Source of the DNA: Rhodanobacter sp. PCA2
GTDB lineage: Bacteria; Pseudomonadota; Gammaproteobacteria; Xanthomonadales; Rhodanobacteraceae
Length of the DNA stretch: 61,779 nucleotides
NCBI RefSeq assembly: GCF_013620825.1
Contig: NZ_NJIC01000019.1
Coordinates: forward strand, 131,334-193,112
Direction: 5' to 3'
Position numbers and translations under genes: made by a program. A model generated the notes under the pieces. It searched no databases. It was not told where the DNA came from and saw nothing but the letters and a program-made list of their open reading frames with translations. Positions 32,817 to 40,949 of the stretch are shown here, in pieces. How positions within the stretch are numbered: position 1 is the first letter of the stretch; each line of letters opens with the position of its first letter.

Positions 32817-33350
32817 CTACTCGGCGGGGAGTGGCTCCGGCGGAGGGGAGGGCAAAGCCTCGGTGGTCACCTCCGCCTTCCAGACTTCGGGTTGAAGCGT
32901 CACGGCCTGCGGCCTCGCGGGGGCCAAGGCCCCCACACCCCCAGCCGCGCGCCGCTCGTATTCCTCGTGCCAGAGCCGTGCCTCGGCATAGACGACGGTC
33001 CAGTTCGCCAGCCGCCCAGGCTGGAAGCTGTAGCCGCTGGGACTAATCAGCTCGCCGGTGCGGCTGTTGACGATCCAACCGGCCCAGCGATCATGCAGCG
33101 CGCCCACGTCGCCCAGCCGGTGCAGGCGCAGCAGCCGGACCGCTGACCACGGCACCCGGCAACGGCCAGTGTCCCAATGCTGCACCGTCCGCACCGAGAC
33201 GCCCAGGAACTTGGCGCACGCCTTGAGGCTCAAGAAGCAGCTGCGCCGGAGTTCCCGGAAGCCCTCGGCGGAGACGTACCAGGTGCGGACCCGGCGACGG
33301 CTGGCCCGTGCTTTGGGGAATGTCTGATTAATCGGTTGCCTGCTCGTCAT
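32817..33350 (-). CDS. DUF3653-type phage-associated DNA-binding protein
   Basis: A protein of up to 177 residues. The core WYVSAEGFRELRRSCFLS, CAKFLGVSVRTVQHWDTGRCRVPWSAVRLLRL is a helix-turn-helix-like domain typical of DUF3653/VC1465-type proteins found with filamentous phages and XerCD-dependent elements in Xanthomonadales and Vibrio; GELISPSGYSFQPGRLANW follows. The C-terminal 40 residues are Pro/Ala-rich. The only good start codon (33350) lies inside repeat copy 2, so the first 14 residues are repeat-encoded. This may be a gene whose original start was replaced by the repeat, or a gene no longer translated. Family assignment moderate, activity uncertain. Confidence 0.6.
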   Translation of the reverse strand: MTSRQPINQTFPKARASRRRVRTWYVSAEGFRELRRSCFLSLKACAKFLGVSVRTVQHWDTGRCRVPWSAVRLLRLHRLGDVGALHDRWAGWIVNSRTGELISPSGYSFQPGRLANWTVVYAEARLWHEEYERRAAGGVGALAPARPQAVTLQPEVWKAEVTTEALPSPPPEPLPAE

Positions 33351-33404
33351 TCCTGCGAACGCAGGAATCCAGTGCCTTTGTGTTCAGACGCTTGCAGGTG
33401 TCTG
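33315..33404 (+). repeat. REP/MITE-like repeat (copy 2)
   Basis: Begins GGGGAATGTCTGATTAATCGG and continues through TGCCTGCTCGTCATTCCTGCG with the hairpin ATTCCTGCG-aa-CGCAGGAAT, nearly identical to copy 1 at 13910-13975. The second hairpin differs (CAGACGCTTGCAGGTGTCTG). It overlaps the 5' end of the DUF3653-like gene. With the inverted copy at 33716-33774 it brackets a 320-base segment. Confidence 0.75.
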
Positions 33405-33640
33405 ACGATGTGAAACTGCCGAATTTCTAGGTAATTGAATATAAATAGATATTTCGATATGACGCGGCGAGTTGACGTACAGACTACAGACCGACAACCC
33501 GCCGCATTTTTCACGCCAAGCGGACAACCTGCCGCTGAAATGCAGGTCCAGCCAACAAACCACCCCAAACTCGCAGCCGCGATCGACAAGTCGCCGCGAT
33601 GGTTGCGCTCAGGTCTGGCGCTTCACTTTTTCCGGACCTT

Positions 33641-33718
33641 CTAGACGTCGCGACGCAATCCCTTGTGCTGGTAGAAGCGGATCGTCCCGACCTTCACCCC
33701 GGCTGCCTTCGCGAAGGC
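33641..33718 (-). pseudogene. MerR-family regulator remnant (mercury-resistance type)
   Basis: On the minus strand 25 codons and a TAG read AKAAGVKVGTIRFYQHKGL plus short flanks, matching the first recognition helix of mercury-type MerR (AKAAGV.VETIRFYQRKGL). The similarity begins exactly at the edge of repeat copy 3 and stops after KGL. No other mer genes are in the window. This is a truncated fragment, not a working gene. Confidence 0.7.
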
Positions 33719-33774
33719 ACTGGATTCCTGCTTCCCCAGGAATGACGGGCAGGCAGTCGATCAACCAGACATAC
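33716..33774 (-). repeat. REP/MITE-like repeat (copy 3, inverted)
   Basis: Read on the minus strand: GGTATGTCTGGTTGATCG, then CTGCCTGCCCGTCATTCCTG and GCAGGAATCCAGTGCCTT, parallel to copies 1 and 2 but more diverged in the hairpin loop. It lies just past the stop of the avidin-like gene and ends at the merR remnant. It is in inverted orientation to copy 2, about 400 bases away. Confidence 0.7.
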
Positions 33775-33775
33775 C

Positions 33776-34558
33776 TCAGGTACGGAGACGTCGGAATCGC
33801 ATGCCTTGCGCCTGGGTTTGCAAATAGCGGCTGCCATGATTCGTGGCAGAGCTGCTCAAATCGAGCAGACAAAGTTCGGTTCCTTCGACTGTCAGCCAAC
33901 CCGCAAGGCTGTACGCGCATCGCCTTTGTGCAGACCAGCCGGTGAGACTCACGCCGTGCAAGGTGGGGGTATTGTTCGACGCCAGTGCGTCGGCATAGCC
34001 CCGAATAGGGCCGGGCTCGGCATCGCCTTCTGTCATGGCGCCCAGGACCTCCCCTTCCTTCGTGACGGATAATTCAAGTCGCAACGAATCGTCGTGCGTA
34101 GAAACCCATGCTCCGCCAAGCAAGTGCGTCGGGTCGATGGCTGTCCCGTTTGCGGACAACGAAAGAAGGGGAAGGGATTCTCCCGTTGGTTCGTATTGCA
34201 ACTTGTCCAGGTGAAACCCGGTACCTTTCGGTGCAGGGGCATGAGTCGAGACGACCAGGTTGTGCATCAACAGCAGGCGAGGGCCTTGCGGCGTGTGCAG
34301 AAGCTGCCCGCTCAGCCCGGACACCCATTGCGAACCGGGTTCTTCATCATCGCCATCAATGGCTCGCCAACTGATGCCCAGGGACAGTGCACGGGCATGG
34401 TTACCGTCGATCGCGGCGGGCTCGATGAACCCGGTGACGTGATAATCGCCGCTGGATCCGGTCGTGGAACGGTAAAGCCCCCGCACACATCCATCGGTGC
34501 CTTCGCGAAGGCGCATGAGCGACCCGTATTCGTTTCGCCACGTGGTTTCACTGACCAT
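33776..34558 (-). CDS. Cytoplasmic protein with two avidin-like domains
   Basis: A 260-residue protein without signal peptide. Residues 5-122 follow the streptavidin pattern: TTWRNEYGS, DGCVRGLYRSTTGSSGDYHVTG, LGISWRA, SQWVSG and a late LVVSTHAPA. Equivalents of the biotin-binding Asn23, Ser27, Tyr43, Ser45 and Trp79 are Asn9, Ser13, Tyr29, Ser31 and Trp64; the Trp108 and Trp120 positions are not Trp. Residues 147-258 repeat the pattern more weakly (GGAWVSTHDDS, EGEVLGAM, SLTGW, YSLAGWL). The start overlaps the hyuB stop by one base, so it is translated with the hydantoinase. Known avidins are mostly secreted single-domain biotin binders; here a cyclic-ureide ligand related to the hydantoinase substrate is possible. 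Avidin fold: fairly sure. Ligand: inference. Confidence 0.72.
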   Translation of the reverse strand: MVSETTWRNEYGSLMRLREGTDGCVRGLYRSTTGSSGDYHVTGFIEPAAIDGNHARALSLGISWRAIDGDDEEPGSQWVSGLSGQLLHTPQGPRLLLMHNLVVSTHAPAPKGTGFHLDKLQYEPTGESLPLLSLSANGTAIDPTHLLGGAWVSTHDDSLRLELSVTKEGEVLGAMTEGDAEPGPIRGYADALASNNTPTLHGVSLTGWSAQRRCAYSLAGWLTVEGTELCLLDLSSSATNHGSRYLQTQAQGMRFRRLRT

Positions 34559-36228
34559 CAGCCTGCCTCGTGGCGGTAGCCGTAAACATCAGCCGCCCGG
34601 CGAGCATCGAGGTAACCGTTCTTGAGGTCGGAGACGATGGCTTCTCGCGATCGCTTGGCTGGGTCGCCATAGCCGCCGCCGTTGGCCGTGACGATACGAA
34701 TGACGTCGTCTCGATTGACCTCCAGCGAGGTGACTACGGCGAAGTCCCGGGTCTCACCGTTGGCCCGGATCACGCGCACGTAGTTCGAGGAACCTTCCCT
34801 GCCGCCTTGCAAGCCCCAGGGATGATGCTTGTTGCGCGAGTACGAAGCCGTCAGGAAGCAACCGTCGCTGCGTACCCTGTAATCGAGCACGATGCCCTTG
34901 CCGCCGCGGTGCTGACCTTCACCGCCCGGCTCGTCGTTGAGGGCGAGTCGATCCACGTAGAGGCCGTAGCGCGTTTCGGCGATTTCTGCGGGGCAGTTGA
35001 AAGTTTCCCCATGCATGGCACTGAACATGGCGCTGTTGCCGTCGGCATCGTGGCTGCCGCCCCAGCCGCCGATTTCAGGCTCGACGATGGTGAAATGCCG
35101 TCCCGTGTCCGGATGCACGCCACCGATGACGGTGCCGCAGATACTTGAAAAGTGGCCGCTTGGCAGCGTGTCGCCCATATGGGGAGCGAGACAGCGCCAC
35201 AGCAGGTCATACAAACGCATGCCTACCTCGTAGTAGATGCCGATGGCCGCCGGTGGCTTGGCATGAAACACGGTACCTTCCCGGGTTTTCAACTGGATCG
35301 GACGGAACGTGCCGCCATTGGTAACGCCATACGGATCGGTGATGTTCTTGAACATCATCTGGACGGATACCAGGCTGTCATCCTGGCTGCAGTTGTTCGG
35401 CCCGTTGTCTTGCGGCGGGTTGTCGGTCAGGTCGACGACAAAGCTGTCATCCCTGATGTCGATGGTGGCCTTGTAGGTCATGCCATTGTCTTGCGCCTCT
35501 TCGATGGTGAAGCGCCCCTTCGGCAGGGCTTTCAGACCTTCCAGGGCGACCTGTTCGCCGTAATCCATGAAGTGCTTCATTGCTTCGAGGAAAATGGGCT
35601 TGCCGTACTTCGCAACCAGTTCCGCGATGCGCCGCGCGCCGATGCGTGCGGCGGCCACGCCGGCCCATAGGTCCCCTTCGAGAAAGTCGGGCAGGCGGCT
35701 GTTGGTCTTGATGATGTCGAATACGGGGCGAATCAGATCCCCTCGTTCGAATAGCTTCACGGCGGGAAGGCGAATGCCTTCCTGAAAGATCTCTTTCGCG
35801 TCCGGCGAGAACGAGCCGGGCGCCGCACCACCGACATCGTTCCAGTGCGCGATGTTGGCGGCCCAGGCGATCAGCTCGTCGTCGGCGAAAACCGGCATCA
35901 GCAACACGTTGTCGTTCAGGTGGGTAACACCGCCGAAATAGGGATCGTTGGTGATGAAGATGTCGCCGGGAAGAATGTCGCCGGGCTTGGCGTGCAGCGC
36001 CAGGATGCTTTTGACGGCCTTGTCGAGAACGCCCACGAAACCGGGGATGCCCGCACCGCTGGAGGCCAGATTGCCTTGGCCATCGGTGATGCAAGTGCCC
36101 ATGTCCAGCACTTCATAGATGATGGCGCTCATCGCCGTCTTGCGCATCGCGGCGAACATTTCGTCGGAGATGGCTTGCAGCGAGCTCTGAATGATTTCCA
36201 AAGTGATTGTGTCGGCGGCCCGGTTCAT
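34558..36228 (-). CDS. hyuB: Hydantoinase B/oxoprolinase family subunit
   Basis: A 556-residue subunit of an ATP-dependent N-methylhydantoinase/5-oxoprolinase-type enzyme. Family blocks seen are LEIIQSSLQAISDEMFAAMRKTA at the start, ITNDPYFGGVTHLNDN, GGWGGSHDADGNSA and a glycine-rich C-terminal region (TANGGGYGDP). It overlaps hyuA by four bases and the avidin-like gene by one. The ring-opening substrate (hydantoin, N-methylhydantoin, 5-oxoproline or similar) cannot be told from sequence; the nearby NCS1 permease favours a nucleobase-like or hydantoin-like cyclic ureide. Confidence 0.93.
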   Translation of the reverse strand: MNRAADTITLEIIQSSLQAISDEMFAAMRKTAMSAIIYEVLDMGTCITDGQGNLASSGAGIPGFVGVLDKAVKSILALHAKPGDILPGDIFITNDPYFGGVTHLNDNVLLMPVFADDELIAWAANIAHWNDVGGAAPGSFSPDAKEIFQEGIRLPAVKLFERGDLIRPVFDIIKTNSRLPDFLEGDLWAGVAAARIGARRIAELVAKYGKPIFLEAMKHFMDYGEQVALEGLKALPKGRFTIEEAQDNGMTYKATIDIRDDSFVVDLTDNPPQDNGPNNCSQDDSLVSVQMMFKNITDPYGVTNGGTFRPIQLKTREGTVFHAKPPAAIGIYYEVGMRLYDLLWRCLAPHMGDTLPSGHFSSICGTVIGGVHPDTGRHFTIVEPEIGGWGGSHDADGNSAMFSAMHGETFNCPAEIAETRYGLYVDRLALNDEPGGEGQHRGGKGIVLDYRVRSDGCFLTASYSRNKHHPWGLQGGREGSSNYVRVIRANGETRDFAVVTSLEVNRDDVIRIVTANGGGYGDPAKRSREAIVSDLKNGYLDARRAADVYGYRHEAG

Positions 36229-38312
36229 GACGCAGCTCCCTCGATGTCGATGTGCACATTGCCGTAATCGTCGATGGACACACGGTTGCCCGGATGGATC
36301 AAGATGGTGGTGCCGGGGGTCTCGATCACCGCAGGGCCATCGAAACGCATGTCCGGTTCGAGCAGCAGACCGTCGTAGATGCCCGCATCGTGGACGCCTT
36401 GCGTGTCGAAATCGACCCTGCGTGTTCCCTTCAGCGCATCGGTCAACGATCGGCCCGTGGCAGGTAGCCGCCCCGGCGTCAGCTTGCCGATGTCGGCGAA
36501 GGCGACGATATGCAGGCCGACGAACTCGATGGCGGCGTTCAGTTGATAGGTGTACTCGTGTTCGTAAGCGACATGGAATGCCTTGCTGATCTCGTCGACG
36601 CCGGCGGCATCGAAAGCCCTTGCGGGCATGATCACTTCGACGTGGTGCTCCTGATTCTCGTAGCGGAGCTTGGCGTAGCGCAGGAACCGTACTTGGGTTG
36701 GCGGGACGCCTTCCTTGCCGAGTTGTTCGAGTGCGGCCTTCTCGTTTTCCACGACCAACCGGTCGATCGTGGGGGCGTGCGACGCATCCAGGCTTTCCAG
36801 ATGGCTGATGAAGTAATCGCGGCGCAGCCCGCTCATCAGCATGCCCCACGCGCTGAACACATCCGCTGCTCGGGGAATGACGACCTTGCGTATGTTGAGT
36901 TCGGCCGCCAGCGCTGCCGCATGCATCGGGCCGCCGCCGCCGAATGCCACCAGCACGAAATCGCGCGGATCGTGGCCGCGATTCATCGAAACGAGCTTCA
37001 GCGCGTTCACCATGTTGTTGTTGGCGATGCGCACGATGCCCCGTGCCACTTCAACCGGGGTCATTTGCAGGCCGGCCGCCAGAGGGGCCAGCGCGCGATC
37101 CACGGCGGCGAGGTCGGCGGCAATGGCGCCGCCACAGAAGAATTCCGGATTGATCCGGCGCAGCAGTACGTTGGCATCCGTGGTCGTCGCCTGGGTGCCG
37201 CCATTGCCGTAGGCCGCCGGACCCGGCACCGAACCCGCCGACTTCGGCCCCACGTGCATTTTGCCGAAGGAATCGAGCCAGGCGATGCTGCCGCCGCCGT
37301 TGCCGATTTCGACCAGATCGACCACGGGAACCATGATCGGATAGCCGGCCGATTGCCCGCTGCGTTCGATCCAGTAGTCGGTCATGATCTTGACCTGGCC
37401 ATTCTCGATGAGGCTGCATTTGGCCGTCGTGCCGCCGATGTCCAATGCAAGTACATTGGGTTCGCCGATCAGCAACCCCAGTTCCGCCGCGCCCCAGAAG
37501 CCGCTGGCCGGCCCGGACTCGACCATCGTGATGGGAGTCTCCATGGCGTGCTCGATGGAGTCCACGCCGCAGTTGGACTGCATGACGTAGAGCTGCCCGC
37601 CGAAACCGTCGGCGAGCAATCCGCTTTTCAGACCGGTCAGGTAGCGGGCGGCCGTCGGCTGCACGTAGGCGGAAAAGACCGTCGTGCTGGTACGTTCGTA
37701 TTCGCGCCACTCGCGGGTGATCTGGTGCGAGGCCACCAATGGCACTTCCGGCCAGAGCCGACGCACCTCTTCGAGTACACGCTGTTCGTGGACAGGGTTG
37801 GCATAGGCATGCAACAGGCACACGGCAATGGCTTGCACCTGTTCCTTGCGAAAGTCGTCGAGGATCCCGGGCAGGACACTGAGATCGAGCGGCGCGCGTT
37901 CGTGTCCGTCAGGCGCCAGTCGTCCCGGGATTTCCCGGCGCAGATGGCGGGGTACGAAGGGCTCGGGTTTGCGGTAGGAAAGATTGAAGAAATCCGGCCT
38001 GTTGCCGCGTGCGATTTCGAGCGAATCGCGGAAGCCTTCGGTCGTGACAAGGGCGACCTTCTCGCCTTTTCGTTCAGTCAGCGCGTTGATGACAACGGTC
38101 GTTCCGTGCGCATGAAAGACCACGTCCGGCATGGAAACGTTGGCCTTCCGCATCACATTGAGTACGCCGCGTTCGAATTGAGGCGGAGTGGTATCGACCT
38201 TGGCGGTCACGATGTGCTGCGCGCCACTGGCTTCGTCGGTATAGAAACAGACCAGATCAGTGAATGTGCCACCGATGTCGGTTGCAACGCGCAGGGATGC
38301 TTTCGAACTCAT
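36225..38312 (-). CDS. hyuA: Hydantoinase A/oxoprolinase family subunit
   Basis: A 695-residue ATP-binding subunit with the actin-like phosphate motif TDIGGTFTDLV at residues 11-21, a second LALDIGGTTAKCSL motif, and HGTTVVINALTERKG and FGGGGPMHAAALA, all typical of hydantoinase A. The C-terminal domain (from about residue 520) is complete. The start lies 115 bases after the TonB receptor stop on the same strand, so all four genes down to the avidin-like protein probably form one transcript. Confidence 0.94.
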   Translation of the reverse strand: MSSKASLRVATDIGGTFTDLVCFYTDEASGAQHIVTAKVDTTPPQFERGVLNVMRKANVSMPDVVFHAHGTTVVINALTERKGEKVALVTTEGFRDSLEIARGNRPDFFNLSYRKPEPFVPRHLRREIPGRLAPDGHERAPLDLSVLPGILDDFRKEQVQAIAVCLLHAYANPVHEQRVLEEVRRLWPEVPLVASHQITREWREYERTSTTVFSAYVQPTAARYLTGLKSGLLADGFGGQLYVMQSNCGVDSIEHAMETPITMVESGPASGFWGAAELGLLIGEPNVLALDIGGTTAKCSLIENGQVKIMTDYWIERSGQSAGYPIMVPVVDLVEIGNGGGSIAWLDSFGKMHVGPKSAGSVPGPAAYGNGGTQATTTDANVLLRRINPEFFCGGAIAADLAAVDRALAPLAAGLQMTPVEVARGIVRIANNNMVNALKLVSMNRGHDPRDFVLVAFGGGGPMHAAALAAELNIRKVVIPRAADVFSAWGMLMSGLRRDYFISHLESLDASHAPTIDRLVVENEKAALEQLGKEGVPPTQVRFLRYAKLRYENQEHHVEVIMPARAFDAAGVDEISKAFHVAYEHEYTYQLNAAIEFVGLHIVAFADIGKLTPGRLPATGRSLTDALKGTRRVDFDTQGVHDAGIYDGLLLEPDMRFDGPAVIETPGTTILIHPGNRVSIDDYGNVHIDIEGAAS

Positions 38313-38427
38313 GGGCGATTCCGGGAAAGGTAAAGATGGCCATCCATGGCCTCGGGGAAAACATCGAGGGGAGGGTGCCGCCGCAGTCGGGGGACGATCG
38401 AATCGACGTCCCTACGAAAGAAAGGCA

Positions 38428-40734
38428 TCAGTACAGGTTGTAGCGGAAGTCGATGCCGTAGCTGCGTGGCTCGGCGATCTGCGTGAAGCCACCCAGTACG
38501 TACTCGGCGTTGTAGCGTGAGTTGGTGGCGTTCTTTGCCCAGAGCGTCGCGGTCCATTTGCCATCCCAGCTTTCCACGCCGAGTCGCAGGTTGAGCAGGT
38601 CGACAGCCTTGCGTTCGGTGGTATTCCCCGGATCCCAGAACTGGGGACCGATGACTTCGTAGTCCAGGCGCAACAGGCCATTGAGGCGGCTGCCCAATGC
38701 TGGCGAGTATTGGAAGCCGATGTTCGAGGTGTAGCGCGGGATGTAGGGGGCTGCATTGCCCACGTTGCTCGGATCGAGCCCGAACTTTTTGATCTGACTA
38801 TGCGTATAGCCATAAGCGCCATACACGGTCAGGTCGTCGAGGACGCGGAACTTGGCATCCAGTTCGTAGCCACGCAGATCCACCTTGTCGATGTTGGTCA
38901 GCACCTGCGCGCCAAGCGCCCCGACGAAGACGAAATACAGTTGATTGCGATCCCGGGTGTCAAACATGCTGCCGTTGATTTGCAGCCGATTGTCGTCCAG
39001 CGAGCTCTTGAACCCCAGTTCGGCACTCTTGGCCGTTTCAGGCTGGTAAAGATCGCTGACGCCGATCAACCCCACGCTTGCCGCATCCGCACCGGTACCG
39101 TTCTGGTTGAACCCGCCGCTGCGGAACCCCACACCCCAGCTTCCGTAGAAGGTGAAGTCCGTGTTCGCCTTGTAGGTAAGGGTGAATTTGGGTTGCGACT
39201 TGCTGAATGTGCCATGGCGGACCTGCCCGGCAAAGGGGTCGAATTGGGGCATGGAGACATCGCGTTGGGTGAGCTGGAAGCGGTCGTAGCGCCACGCCAG
39301 ATCCGCTTCCAGCTTCGGGGTGATGTCGTAGGCCACCTGTCCGAAAATCGACGAGTTGTTCTCGCTGGCGCGATCGGCGAGGAAGGATGAAGTCGGATTC
39401 CGGCTGTTGGCGGGTGCCGGCGTCTTCTTGACGCGAATGATGCCGCGGCCAAGATCCAGGCCGATGGTGTTGGACAGATAGCTGTCCGTATGAAGGAACG
39501 AAGTTCCCGCGATCCAGCGCAGGGGCTCGTCCGAGGGCGAAGTGAATCGCAGTTCGACCTGCCTGGCGTTGGTGTCCAGGTACTGGGCTTGTGTGCCATC
39601 AGTTCCCGGGCCCAACGGTGAATTCGCGGAAATGGCCGGCGTGTAGGGGAAGTTGTCCCCGTCGGAATACTCGTTGATGTGATCCAGTGCAGCGATGGCA
39701 GTCAAGGTACCCGCGCTGGTCTGGTAGTCGCCCTTGATCGAGAAATGATCGATGGTCCGGATGTCATAGCCCTTGTTGTTGGCCGTGATCGGAATCGAGG
39801 TGTTGTTGACGTCGTCGACGCCGTAGAGCGGCTGGTACACGTAGTTCAGGGAGCCGCCGATCGTGCGGGAGCTGCTGGCCTGCGTATCGAGCGTGAAGTG
39901 GTCGGTGACATCGGCCAGCACGCGCAGGCGAAGTCCCCGGTTACGTGCGTTGTCCACGGGCCTGTGCAGGTAATCATTCTGGATCAGGCCGCCGAGGAAG
40001 TTGTCGATGCCCGACAGCAGATAGCGCACCTTGCCGTTGCCGATCGGGCCGCTGAAGCTGAAAGCCCCGTCTCGATAGTGGCCGTTGCCAACACCAACCT
40101 GGATCCAGCCGGCAGGAGTATCGGAAGGCAGCTTGGTATTGATCAGAATCGCGCCGCCCAGTGCGTTGCGGCCGTAGAGCGCGCCTTGTGGGCCTTTCAG
40201 CACCTCGATGCTGTCGAGGTCGTAAAGGTCCTGGTTGAACTGGTTGGGGCTGACTTGTTGCACGCCGTCCACCACGGTAGCCACCGGCGGGTCGCCGTTG
40301 CGTACCTGGGTGATGCCGCGAATCGTGAGAAAGTCGGTGCCCGCGTTCTGCGATTGCACCATGCTCACGTTGGGCGTCAGCTGCACGAAATCCGCTGGCG
40401 ATTGAATGCCCGCATCCTCGATCTGCTGATCGGTGAACGCCGTGATCGCAATCGGTACGTCCTTGATGGATTCGGAGCGCTGGCGCGCCGTCACGGTGAC
40501 CTCGGTGAGGGTCACGGCATTTTTTTTCTTCGATGCCTTGGTCTGCGTGCCTTGTGCGGGAGGGGGCGGCGCCTGGTTCGCAGGCGTGTCCGAGTTCGTC
40601 GCTGTTTCCTGTGCGGAGGCGAAGAACGGCATGCCATACAATCCCACGGCAACGCTGACACTCAGGCAGGTCAGCTTTCGCCAGGGCGATGCGGGCGAGC
40701 ATCGGGAGCCATCAGGCCGGGCCAATCGGGTCAT
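38428..40734 (-). CDS. TonB-dependent receptor of the hydantoinase locus
   Basis: A 768-residue outer-membrane receptor. The signal peptide is about residues 1-41 (ending FFASAQ), followed by a Pro/Lys-rich linker, the TonB box region LTEVTVTARQRSES, the plug (IKDVPIAITAFTDQQIEDAG...VLKGPQGALYGRNALGG) and a barrel ending in FRYNLY. It belongs to the large group used for diverse organic substrates. A GGAGG site precedes the start. The operator-like element at 40850-40869 lies upstream, and hyuA, hyuB and the avidin-like gene follow, so it probably imports the locus substrate. Confidence 0.93.
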   Translation of the reverse strand: MTRLARPDGSRCSPASPWRKLTCLSVSVAVGLYGMPFFASAQETATNSDTPANQAPPPPAQGTQTKASKKKNAVTLTEVTVTARQRSESIKDVPIAITAFTDQQIEDAGIQSPADFVQLTPNVSMVQSQNAGTDFLTIRGITQVRNGDPPVATVVDGVQQVSPNQFNQDLYDLDSIEVLKGPQGALYGRNALGGAILINTKLPSDTPAGWIQVGVGNGHYRDGAFSFSGPIGNGKVRYLLSGIDNFLGGLIQNDYLHRPVDNARNRGLRLRVLADVTDHFTLDTQASSSRTIGGSLNYVYQPLYGVDDVNNTSIPITANNKGYDIRTIDHFSIKGDYQTSAGTLTAIAALDHINEYSDGDNFPYTPAISANSPLGPGTDGTQAQYLDTNARQVELRFTSPSDEPLRWIAGTSFLHTDSYLSNTIGLDLGRGIIRVKKTPAPANSRNPTSSFLADRASENNSSIFGQVAYDITPKLEADLAWRYDRFQLTQRDVSMPQFDPFAGQVRHGTFSKSQPKFTLTYKANTDFTFYGSWGVGFRSGGFNQNGTGADAASVGLIGVSDLYQPETAKSAELGFKSSLDDNRLQINGSMFDTRDRNQLYFVFVGALGAQVLTNIDKVDLRGYELDAKFRVLDDLTVYGAYGYTHSQIKKFGLDPSNVGNAAPYIPRYTSNIGFQYSPALGSRLNGLLRLDYEVIGPQFWDPGNTTERKAVDLLNLRLGVESWDGKWTATLWAKNATNSRYNAEYVLGGFTQIAEPRSYGIDFRYNLY

Positions 40735-40849
40735 CGCGGTGCCTCCGTGGTTGGTAAGACGGTGTCTTGCTCCCTTTCAGGTTTATGACGCTTGCAGCAC
40801 TTCGTCCACAGCCATGGGGGGTAGGGCCCCTCTGCGCACGACTGGCGCA

Positions 40850-40869
40850 TACCCAATCGGGTGGGTAGG
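40850..40869. promoter_or_regulatory. TACCC-N4-GGGTGGGT element, site A (TonB receptor promoter)
   Basis: TACCC-AATC-GGGTGGGTAGG lies 116-135 bases upstream of the TonB receptor start, in the gap between the regulator gene and the receptor. The same pattern with identical spacing occurs at 43728-43746 upstream of the permease and regulator. It is a likely binding site of the MalT-type regulator encoded between the two sites. Confidence 0.55.
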
Positions 40870-40949
40870 ACCGGGGCAAGTGTCGGAAATGGATGCGCGC
40901 AGCAGACCGCCGCCACTACGCTGGTGGCGGGAAACGTCTGTGGAACGAA

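Larger units (their letters stand above)
33351..33775. other. Repeat-bracketed AT-rich gap
   Basis: The 425 bases between the DUF3653-like gene and the avidin-like gene hold no intact gene. The part at 33425-33475 is strikingly AT-rich for this genome. GACAACCCGCCGC (33493-33505) is nearly repeated at 33523-33535. A merR remnant (33641-33718) abuts the inverted repeat copy 3. The layout looks like the scar of an element that was inserted and later lost. Confidence 0.55.

Noticed and set aside
33395-33640. Small genes in the AT-rich gap between repeats
   Set aside because: Short open frames have no ribosome-binding site, no recognisable family and overlap repeat edges.
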